Shown here piece by piece: positions 33,103-40,083 of a DNA stretch of 57,819 nucleotides; the stretch's first letter is position 1; every line of letters starts with the position of its first letter. The translations under genes and the position numbers were made by a program. Below the pieces are notes generated by a model that did not search any database, was not told the origin of the DNA, and saw only the letters and a list, made by a program, of their open reading frames with translations. Origin of the DNA: a virus. The stretch spans positions 72,199-130,017 of IMG/VR virus record IMGVR_UViG_3300008110_010000; one strand, given 5' to 3'.

Positions 33103-34232
33103 TGATAGTATTTCCGTTTTCTTTTAAGAAAATGCCAGCATCAGCATCTTTTCTTGAGATTTTTACTACAGTTGGCACTACCACATGGACTGCACCGGCT
33201 AACGTTAATTCTGTCGAATATTTAGTAGTCGGCGGTGGTGGAGGTGGCGGTAACGGCTATGATAATGCTGGTGGTGGAGGAGGTGGAGGAGGTATGGTAT
33301 TAACAGGAACCCTATCGGTAGTACCTGGAGCTTCATATGTGGTAACAGTAGGCGACGGCGGTCTTGGTGGAGCTAATGCTAGAGCCAATAATGCAGGCCT
33401 TCCGGGAGATAATAGCGTATTTAGCTCAATAACAGCCCTTGGCGGGGGTAATGGCTTAGGATCAAGAACTGGAGGTGTAGCCGGGGTTGCGCAGATCAGT
33501 AATACTTCTTCCGCTACAGGTGGTAGTGGTTCAGGTGGAGGTAACGGTGGAAAGGGAGGTGGAGGAGCAGGGGGAGCTGGTTCTGCCAACTCAGTAGCAA
33601 CAGGTGGAGCGGGTGGTTCAGGAATCAGTTCTTCTCTCAGTGGTTCAGAGGTTATTTATGGTGTAGGTGGTGCAGGAGGAAATGCTGGCACTCAAAATGG
33701 TGGTGCATCCGGATCGACCAACACAGGTAATGGTGGGCAAGCTGGTGGCGCTGCATCTAGTAACTCAGTAGGTGGTGGTAAAGGAGGATCTGGAATAGTT
33801 GTTATTAAACTTATATCTGTAACATTTTCTCAAGCATTCGTACAAGGAGTAGCCCCCACGACAACAGTAGAAACTGCATGGAATACCTTTAGGGCTTCTT
33901 TAACCGGATCATATACAACATTTACTATGTCTAGCACGAACGGTACTTCGATTACAGTTACAGATCCTACTAAAGTACAAACACTTGCAAATAATCTAAG
34001 AACTGGAACATCGGGGAGCGTTACCATCGGATCTACCTTATGGTTAGTCGGAGTAGGATGTGGCACACCTAAGATAGGCGGTACAGCTGTTGAATTTTCT
34101 AATATAGGAAGTTGTTCAGGCTCTAGTACAGTTGCACTTAGACCGATGATCAATAACTTAAACTGGGGTGGTATAGGAACAGGATCTACTGTCAATCAAG
34201 CTTCACAAACTATAACACTAATATTCTTTTAA
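33102..34232 (+). CDS. Glycine-rich receptor-binding adhesin
   Basis: 376 residues. After TWTAPANVNSVEYLVV come dense Gly blocks (residues about 46-235) of GGGGGGG and GGAGG type. These resemble the glycine-rich domain of phage tail-tip proteins and the polyglycine-II sandwich of gp38-type adhesins. The C-terminal 130 residues (VTFSQAFVQGVAPTTTVETA onward) lack Gly runs and may be a fold for receptor recognition or attachment. It follows the collagen fibre with a one-base overlap, so it probably sits at the fibre tip. Confidence 0.7.
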   Translation: MIVFPFSFKKMPASASFLEIFTTVGTTTWTAPANVNSVEYLVVGGGGGGGNGYDNAGGGGGGGGMVLTGTLSVVPGASYVVTVGDGGLGGANARANNAGLPGDNSVFSSITALGGGNGLGSRTGGVAGVAQISNTSSATGGSGSGGGNGGKGGGGAGGAGSANSVATGGAGGSGISSSLSGSEVIYGVGGAGGNAGTQNGGASGSTNTGNGGQAGGAASSNSVGGGKGGSGIVVIKLISVTFSQAFVQGVAPTTTVETAWNTFRASLTGSYTTFTMSSTNGTSITVTDPTKVQTLANNLRTGTSGSVTIGSTLWLVGVGCGTPKIGGTAVEFSNIGSCSGSSTVALRPMINNLNWGGIGTGSTVNQASQTITLIFF

Positions 34233-34233
34233 T

Positions 34234-34371
34234 ATGTACTATATAGCTTACGTAACTGATTTAAAATCACCAGTTTCTCCTGAACTTGATAATTTAACAC
34301 AGGAAGAAGCTATGTCATGGATGATAAATTTTGGTAATATCGTCGATTATACTATTGTCCAGAAAATGTAA
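34234..34371 (+). CDS. Small protein at the end of the fibre cassette
   Basis: 45 residues (MYYIAYVTDLKSPVSPELDN start), one base after the adhesin stop in the same tightly spaced style. Composition is normal for a folded small protein (LTQEEAMSWMINFGNIVDYT). Not recognised; probably a real short gene because of spacing and codon content. Confidence 0.5.
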   Translation: MYYIAYVTDLKSPVSPELDNLTQEEAMSWMINFGNIVDYTIVQKM

Positions 34372-34415
34372 ATTAGGAAGTATCAATAATTGATTGAATA
34401 CCTTCTAAAATTTTC

Positions 34416-34423
34416 GATATATA
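34416..34423 (+). promoter_or_regulatory. Late-promoter-like box 1 upstream of the core protein
   Basis: Exact GATATATA, 83 bases before the ATG at 34507. An 18-codon open frame (34424-34477) begins directly after it; not called as a gene. Confidence 0.5.
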
Positions 34424-34476
34424 ATGAATATGCTGACTTTAAAGACTAAAAGCTTAAAGAATGGTTTTAAATCGTA

Positions 34477-34484
34477 GATATATA
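34477..34484 (+). promoter_or_regulatory. Late-promoter-like box 2 upstream of the core protein
   Basis: Exact GATATATA, 22 bases before the ATG at 34507. The tandem pair resembles that before the sheath gene. Confidence 0.6.
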
Positions 34485-34506
34485 GAATAAAAATAAATCC
34501 CTCAAA

Positions 34507-36783
34507 ATGGATAGAATTAACTTTGACAATAATCTAGACCAAATTAAAATGGAAAAGGCTAAGGCTGCTGCAAACAGTTTAAATGAAAGTTGGGCAGGAA
34601 CCAAGGCATTTGGACCAGGCACAGCTGGATCCTACGTTGATGGTCTACAAAAAGAGATTGCTCAAGCATCTGCTCAAGGAACTAAGATATCTAAACCAAC
34701 TTTCTCTGTTGGTGTTTTAGAAACTGCAATGGCTTTGAATAATACATCTTTCGTTGAATTACATGAAGCTAAGATTTTGGTTGAAAAATACATTCATCAT
34801 GCATCAATTAAAGGAGTTTCTGAAGCTTTCTTAATTGAATCTATGATTTCAGAATTGGAAAATTTTAGCTGGGAAAAACACGCTAAAAGCTCTTTAGTTA
34901 ATCTAAAGAAGATTTACGAAAAAAACAGAAAAGAAATCGAAGTTGCTAAGGCAATCGAAGATATTAATAGATCAGGAGGCAGAGACCTTTTCTCTTCTAT
35001 TGTTGAATCAATGAGAACTTGGTTAGACACAGAGAACAGGGTTTCTGAGAAACTGGTTAATGACCTTAAAAAATGGTCCTTCAATCCAACAGTTAGAAGC
35101 TTGGTTGAGAAGTTTACACAGCTTGAGGGAAGCAATGGTAAATTCTCTATCAATGTTAATTCTGAAAATTGCGAGGTAAAATCTATCATAGCGCCAAGTT
35201 TAGTTTTTGAGAACCATTCGGTTTTTGTTACTTCAGATAGATTCTTCAAGGCAACTCAAAGAGGCGTATCTGTTATGGAAAGAGCAGAAGCTTCTAAACT
35301 CCCTGGAAAATTCTTAAAAGCAGCTTTATCACTTAGCAATCCTGCTGTAAGAATTAACGAGAATGGTTTAGATATGTTCATCGGGAAAAATAAGCTTTCT
35401 GTAGTTTTTGAAAGTGACACCGAAACAAAGGCAGTATTCCTTAACGGAAAAAGAATTCCAGAAGACAGATTAGGATTTATCCTTTCTATGGAATTGAGAA
35501 ATTCGTTCCAATCTTCTGCAAGTATAGTAGAACAAGCTACTGAAGTAGTAAAAGCTGCTAATTTCCTTTCTGAAATTGATTTTGGTAAAAAAATCGTTTC
35601 TAAAATATACGAAGGGGTAGAAGCTAACGTATTTAGATTCGGACAAAAAGTTTATGTTCACAAAGTTAACCCAGCTATGAAGAAGAATGATTTATTCGAG
35701 GGTAACGGAACACAGGCAGTTAATATAGTTAAAGAATTTTTAGGATTTGATATTTCTGAATCAATGTCAGATATTCTAGAAAACGAAGATAGAGCTTTAG
35801 CTATCATGAGAAACGATAAGCAAGCTATTAAGAACAACATGTCTATTGTTGAAAGTGAAATGGCAAAAATTGCAAAAGCAATTCAGGATAATCCATCTCT
35901 TACTGGATCTCAAGAGATTAAAGAAGCTCAAGCAATGCTTCAAAAAGAATCTGAATCTCTAAAAGATAAATGGAACCAAATCAATGTTGAAATCGAGAGA
36001 TTTGAAAAGTATGCTAAAAAGGTTTCTTCAGTTAACGAAAGTGACGGATATCAAATAAACACAGACGTTAAGATCAGAAGAAACGGAGAAAAAGGTAAGG
36101 TTGTAGGGGTTAACGGTAATTCTAAAACATACACTGTTATGTTTGAAAACGGTAGAACGGGAGAATACTTCTTTAATGATGTAGTTGATATTTCAGACGA
36201 AATTGAAAACATTGAACTTAAACCAGTAAATGATCTAGGCGAAGAATCAATCGAAAACATAGAAATAGAAGGATCAGAAGCAAACGAAGGCCTAGATGCT
36301 GATATGAATTTAGCTGAGGCACCTTCTAAATCTGCTGGGGGATCTGCTAAAGATATTGATAATTTAGGAAATCATAACCTATCTGAAGCCCCTAATAAGC
36401 AAGCTAAATCTGCTAAAGATCCTAGAGGAGTAACTGGAAATCATGAATTAGCTTCCGCTCCAGAGGGAAAATCTGGAAAAGATAAAAAATTCATCGATAA
36501 AGAAGGTAATATGAACCTGGCAGAAGCTCCTGGCACAAGTGCAGGCGCAGCTCCTAAATTTATTGACAATTTGAAAAATCACAAACTTTCTGAATCACAA
36601 AAGAATTCGCATGTTGAAAAAGCACCTAAAGGAAAATCTGAAAAACCTAAAAAATTTGTAGAAGATTTAGATGATGCTGAATTAGCAGAAGCACCAGGTA
36701 ATCACAAGAAAAATGGCAAGAAAGATCATGAACCTCTTAACAGAGCAACCCTTGCAAAAGCACCTGCTTCAAAAAAAAAGTAA
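34507..36783 (+). CDS. Large putative prohead core / internal protein with LAEAP repeats
   Basis: 758 residues. The N-terminal two-thirds are helical, with a domain at 215-330 of strands (IIAPSLVFENHSVFVTS). A coiled coil lies at about 445-515 and a small barrel at 520-560 (KIRRNGEKGKVVGVN). The last 160 residues repeat a Lys-rich linker plus (N/H/A)-x-LAEAP or LSEAP about every 25-30 residues. L-x-E|A/S fits the T4 gp21 protease consensus, as do LNE|S near residue 25 and LIE|S near 105. Two tandem late boxes imply high expression. A processed scaffold or internal head protein is inferred. The stop lies beside an A9 slippery run (see next features). Confidence 0.55.
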   Translation: MDRINFDNNLDQIKMEKAKAAANSLNESWAGTKAFGPGTAGSYVDGLQKEIAQASAQGTKISKPTFSVGVLETAMALNNTSFVELHEAKILVEKYIHHASIKGVSEAFLIESMISELENFSWEKHAKSSLVNLKKIYEKNRKEIEVAKAIEDINRSGGRDLFSSIVESMRTWLDTENRVSEKLVNDLKKWSFNPTVRSLVEKFTQLEGSNGKFSINVNSENCEVKSIIAPSLVFENHSVFVTSDRFFKATQRGVSVMERAEASKLPGKFLKAALSLSNPAVRINENGLDMFIGKNKLSVVFESDTETKAVFLNGKRIPEDRLGFILSMELRNSFQSSASIVEQATEVVKAANFLSEIDFGKKIVSKIYEGVEANVFRFGQKVYVHKVNPAMKKNDLFEGNGTQAVNIVKEFLGFDISESMSDILENEDRALAIMRNDKQAIKNNMSIVESEMAKIAKAIQDNPSLTGSQEIKEAQAMLQKESESLKDKWNQINVEIERFEKYAKKVSSVNESDGYQINTDVKIRRNGEKGKVVGVNGNSKTYTVMFENGRTGEYFFNDVVDISDEIENIELKPVNDLGEESIENIEIEGSEANEGLDADMNLAEAPSKSAGGSAKDIDNLGNHNLSEAPNKQAKSAKDPRGVTGNHELASAPEGKSGKDKKFIDKEGNMNLAEAPGTSAGAAPKFIDNLKNHKLSESQKNSHVEKAPKGKSEKPKKFVEDLDDAELAEAPGNHKKNGKKDHEPLNRATLAKAPASKKK
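36771..36780 (+). promoter_or_regulatory. Candidate -1 frameshift site (A9 then G)
   Basis: The 0 frame reads TCA AAA AAA AAG TAA. A AAA AAG is the classical slippery heptamer used in dnaX. A -1 slip continues AAA GTA AAT into an 80-codon open frame. A 13-bp hairpin starts 25 bases downstream. A homopolymer miscount (A10 instead of A9) would have the same effect. Confidence 0.5.
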
Positions 36784-37022
36784 ATAGTATTTCTGAAAAT
36801 TACGAAAAGTTCGTTTCTGAGGGTATCGGAAACGAACTTTTTCTTTTCCAGGAAGACCTACAAGACATTTTAGGTAAATTAAAAGAATTGGAAACAACTA
36901 GTCATGCTAGTAGTAAGATAGGATTGAGTACTATTGAAGACTCAATAAAAAACCTAGAAGCCCTAAAAAAAGATGTTGAAGGCCAGATAGGCAAACTAGA
37001 AAATAATTTCCCACAAAACTAA
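36780..37022 (+). CDS. Hidden C-terminal extension frame, coiled coil, no start codon
   Basis: 80 sense codons in the -1 frame after the core protein, ending in TAA at 37020-37022, which overlaps the ATG of the next gene (TAATG). Sequence is protein-like: NYEKFVSEGIGNELFLFQED, then helical LQDILGKLKELE and NLEALKKDVEGQIGKLENN. There is no ATG or GTG; ATT at 36789 is the only weak option near its beginning. Best explained as an extension of the 758-residue protein by frameshifting at 36771 (giving about 837 residues) or by a one-base sequencing error in the A run. Confidence 0.6.
   Translation, partial: VNSISENYEKFVSEGIGNELFLFQEDLQDILGKLKELETTSHASSKIGLSTIEDSIKNLEALKKDVEGQIGKLENNFPQN
36805..36841 (+). 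promoter_or_regulatory. 13-bp hairpin downstream of the slippery run
   Basis: AAAAGTTCGTTTC (36805-36817) pairs perfectly with GAAACGAACTTTT (36829-36841), with an 11-base loop. It could stimulate frameshifting, or act as a terminator since T-rich sequence follows. It lies inside the -1 frame coding segment. Confidence 0.6.
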
Positions 37023-37378
37023 TGGAGTATGTTAAAAACAAAGAGCTTAAAAGGGCATTGCTAGAATCCAAAGAAAAAGGAAGATTGACAGCAGAAACGG
37101 TAAAGATGTTTACACTTATTGTTAATGGTCTTTCTAAAACTAAATCTTATCGAGATATCGAAGATAAAGAGGATTGTATTGCTTTCGGAATGGAGGATCT
37201 AATTAAATATTGGGACAGATTCGATCCCAATAAATCAGACAACCCGTTCGCATTTATCTCACAGATAGCTAAAAATGGTATGCAAAAAGGATGGAAAAAA
37301 ATACATTCTACAAGATCTATAAAAACAATATCTTTTTCTAGGTTAACTAGAGATGATAATCAGAACTTCAATGTCTAA
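37022..37378 (+). CDS. 55: Late sigma factor, gp55 type
   Basis: 118 residues (T4 gp55 is 185). The segment DLIKYWDRFDPNKSDNPFAFISQIAKNGMQ (about 59-88) matches the sigma region 2 pattern W-K-DP-KS-NPFAYF-QI of gp55-like late sigma factors. It is followed by a basic helix (KGWKKIHSTRSIK). It should recognise the TATATA late box with host core polymerase. Overlaps the upstream frame by TAATG and the next gene's start (ATG 37371). Confidence 0.8.
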   Translation: MEYVKNKELKRALLESKEKGRLTAETVKMFTLIVNGLSKTKSYRDIEDKEDCIAFGMEDLIKYWDRFDPNKSDNPFAFISQIAKNGMQKGWKKIHSTRSIKTISFSRLTRDDNQNFNV

Positions 37379-37865
37379 AATTAATATCAAAAATATTAAG
37401 CCCAATGGTAAATTTAAATCAGGAAAGTTTGTACCAACTAATCCGGAAAAGTATATTGGGGATATTCATGATATAATTTATAGATCCTCTTGGGAAGGAA
37501 GATTTTGTCAATACTGTGACCAAAATCCAAATATTTTAAAATGGGCATCAGAAGCTGTTCAAATAGAATATTGGAATCCCATCGATAAAAAAACACACAC
37601 ATATCATCCCGATTATTATATAAAGGTAAAAAAAGCTGACGGATCAACAGAGGACTGGATTCTTGAAATTAAGCCATCTGCTCAGTACAAATTGGAAAAA
37701 AAACCAACAATCTCCGGAAACTTAACTGAGAAGAAGGTTAGATCTTATAATCAAGCCATGGAAATATGGATTGTTAACAGAGCTAAATTTGATGCTGCGA
37801 CTCGTTTTGCTAAGCACAATGGCTATAGATTTGGTGCCGTTGATGAAAATTTTATCTTTAGATAA
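37371..37865 (+). CDS. 4: Head completion protein gp4
   Basis: From ATG 37371 (overlapping the sigma stop) it has 164 residues; an upstream in-frame ATG at 37353 would add six. IIYRSSWEGRFCQYCDQNP, ILKWASEAVQIEYWNPIDKK and HTYHPDYYIKV are the conserved gp4 (gp50/gp4) head-completion pattern, with an endonuclease-like fold (E...PDY...EIKP). T4 gp4 is about 150 residues. It acts after packaging, before tail joining. Overlaps the next ATG by one base. Confidence 0.88.
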   Translation: MSKINIKNIKPNGKFKSGKFVPTNPEKYIGDIHDIIYRSSWEGRFCQYCDQNPNILKWASEAVQIEYWNPIDKKTHTYHPDYYIKVKKADGSTEDWILEIKPSAQYKLEKKPTISGNLTEKKVRSYNQAMEIWIVNRAKFDAATRFAKHNGYRFGAVDENFIFR

Positions 37866-38437
37866 TGGATTTTAAAAGGGAAATTAGAGAGGCAATAGAA
37901 AAGGCTGGATCTCCTGGAAAATTGACAGAGGAGAGTTTTTTACATTATACCAATAATTATTCAGTTTTAAAAAAATCTGAATCTATAAAGAATTTAATTC
38001 AGGGGAAAATATTTACTTTTTACTACGATTCCCCAAAGAGAAAGGACCAGGAATTTGTTAATAAAAGACCCGTCATATTTTATGAAGGATCTGAGATTAG
38101 CCCAGAAAGATCCATTATTAAAGGAGTAGATTTGGTCCTATTAACACCAAGAGACCGAACTAATTTTTTTATTAGGCTCTATACTATATTTGGTAAAATC
38201 ATGGAGCAAAATGAAAAGAGAGAGATTTCATCCCAAATGCCTCTCAGATTCGATTCTGAGATTTTAGAAACTTTAATGGGAGGAGTTAAGTATAATCATG
38301 CATACCGTGGTTACAAGTTGGAAAAGATAAAGGGTCTTTCCGAAATACCAAGCGATGAATGGAAGTATTTAGTGTATCTAGATACTAAGTCTTTAGAGGG
38401 GGCTATTTTGAATGATATATACAATAAATTCGGATAA
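37865..38437 (+). CDS. Conserved virion-type protein between gp4 and portal
   Basis: 190 residues. The middle, IFTFYYDSPKRKDQEFVNKRPVIFYEG then GVDLVLLTPRDRTNFFIRLY, has the F-Y-P-K...P-V...G-L-L-P-R layout of unnamed proteins near gp4 or the portal in large T4-like phages. T4 has gene 53 next to gene 4, but similarity to gp53 is not evident. Overlaps the portal ATG by one base. Probably a head or connector component. Confidence 0.55.
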   Translation: MDFKREIREAIEKAGSPGKLTEESFLHYTNNYSVLKKSESIKNLIQGKIFTFYYDSPKRKDQEFVNKRPVIFYEGSEISPERSIIKGVDLVLLTPRDRTNFFIRLYTIFGKIMEQNEKREISSQMPLRFDSEILETLMGGVKYNHAYRGYKLEKIKGLSEIPSDEWKYLVYLDTKSLEGAILNDIYNKFG

Positions 38438-40080
38438 TGGCAGGATTTTTAGAAAACAACAGAAATAATCCATTTTTTAGCAACGTTCTAAGTGCTCTTA
38501 GAAAAATAGGGTCATTTGGGATGAGCTATGGGGATATGGTTGTTAAAAACTCCCAGGCCGTTGGTACTACTGAAGCGATTTTCACGCAAAAGGGTGGAAT
38601 TCTGGACGAAAATTTCCTTTATACCCTCAGAAAAGCTGACACTACTGCGAAACAGTATATTGCTTATTTCGATAAAGATTACAAGAACAAAAAGACCTAT
38701 TTAAGAAATTTTGCTCTTAACCCCGAAATTGAATTTATTCTCGATACAGTTTGTGACGAAGCGATAGTTTATGATGATAAAAACTTTTTCTCCTATTTTG
38801 TTAGTACAGACATTCATGGGATTGGGGAGAAAAAAGAAGCTAAAATTCAAGAAAGGTATAAAGAGATCTATAATTTATTTGGATTTAATCAGGACATTTC
38901 AGGATGGCATTTTTTTAGAAACTTCCTCATTGATGGTATTCTGGCATTTGAAATTATTTTTGACACAAAGGGAAAAAATATTATTGGGTTTAAGGAATTA
39001 GACCCAGCATCTCTTCTTCCGTCTGTCGAAAAACAGATGGATGGATCTTTTGTTGAGTGCTGGATACAATATCCAGATAACCCTGCTCTAACCAGAAAAT
39101 TATATGATTCTCAGATCATTTATATTTCCTATGCAAAGGGAAATACAATGACGAGGGTAAGCTATATCGAAAGATTAATTAGATCGTTTAATCTTTTGAG
39201 AATCATGGAACACACCAGGGTGATCTGGAATGTAATGAATTCTTCCTATAGAATGACCATGACAGTTCCGATCGGAACTAAATCACCACAAAAGGCCAAG
39301 CAAAGTCTTGCAGAATTAATGAGTATCTATAAAGAAGATATCAGATTAGATTCGGATTCTGGTGAACTTTTCGTAAACGGTAGACCTAACATTCAGTTCT
39401 TCAAGAATTATTTAATGCCTTCAACCCCGAACGGAACACCAGACATTGCTCCATTAGCAGGATCCGGGGACGCAACACCTTTTAGCGATCTTAAAGCTTT
39501 AGCTTATTTTGCTGATAAATTAAAACTTGATTCTAAAATTCCATATTCGAGATTTGATCGTGAAGATAGAGGAACACAAGGAACTTTTAGTGGTAACGCA
39601 GAAGGATTGGATCAAGAAGAAATAAGATTCTTTAAATTTATAACCAGATTAAGATCTATTTTCCAGGACATTCTTGTAAAACCCCTTTGGATCCAATTTT
39701 GTTTGGATTATCCGGAGCATAAGAAGGATTTTATGGTTAAGAGCCAATTTGGTTTGGATTATGTGAAAGATAATTCTTTTGCTGAAATAAGATACATGGA
39801 GATTCTAAATGCTAGAAAAGATCAGGTAACAAAAATTTCAGGATTGACTGATTCTGAAGGTAAACCTTATTTTTCATTAAGATATGTGCTCGACAAGTAC
39901 TTAGGTATGACTGACGATGACAGGGTAGCTAACGAGAAAGCCAAGGAAAGAGATGCTGAGAAAAAGAAGAAAGCCGCTGAAGAGGAAGCTAAAAAAGCAG
40001 CAGAGACGGCTCCAGCGGCAGAAGAAGGAGCAGGAACAGAAGGAGCAGGAACAGAAGGAGGAGACGAATTTAAACTTTAA
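38437..40080 (+). CDS. 20: Portal protein gp20, copy 1
   Basis: 547 residues (T4 gp20 is 524). Portal-type landmarks: YIAYFDKDYKNK, EIEFILDTVCDEAIVYDDKN, GFKELDPASLLP, MEHTRVIWNVMNSSYRM, and SPQKAKQSL with MSIYKEDIRLDSDSGEL. This is the gp20 order (clip, crown, wing and stem region). The tail is a Lys/Ala/Glu-rich helix. It is followed after 3 bases by a full-length paralogue. It would form the dodecameric vertex used for packaging and tail attachment. Confidence 0.93.
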   Translation: MAGFLENNRNNPFFSNVLSALRKIGSFGMSYGDMVVKNSQAVGTTEAIFTQKGGILDENFLYTLRKADTTAKQYIAYFDKDYKNKKTYLRNFALNPEIEFILDTVCDEAIVYDDKNFFSYFVSTDIHGIGEKKEAKIQERYKEIYNLFGFNQDISGWHFFRNFLIDGILAFEIIFDTKGKNIIGFKELDPASLLPSVEKQMDGSFVECWIQYPDNPALTRKLYDSQIIYISYAKGNTMTRVSYIERLIRSFNLLRIMEHTRVIWNVMNSSYRMTMTVPIGTKSPQKAKQSLAELMSIYKEDIRLDSDSGELFVNGRPNIQFFKNYLMPSTPNGTPDIAPLAGSGDATPFSDLKALAYFADKLKLDSKIPYSRFDREDRGTQGTFSGNAEGLDQEEIRFFKFITRLRSIFQDILVKPLWIQFCLDYPEHKKDFMVKSQFGLDYVKDNSFAEIRYMEILNARKDQVTKISGLTDSEGKPYFSLRYVLDKYLGMTDDDRVANEKAKERDAEKKKKAAEEEAKKAAETAPAAEEGAGTEGAGTEGGDEFKL

Positions 40081-40083
40081 TAA

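Noticed and set aside
33257-33589. Pro-rich reverse frame inside the glycine-rich adhesin
   Set aside because: Complement of Gly codons (GGN read as NCC), not a gene.
31330-34232. Diversity-generating retroelement acting on fibre genes
   Set aside because: No reverse transcriptase or template-repeat pair was seen in the window.
34424-34477. 17-residue basic peptide frame between two late boxes
   Set aside because: Begins directly at the end of one box and ends in the next; too short to support, recorded only in the promoter entry.
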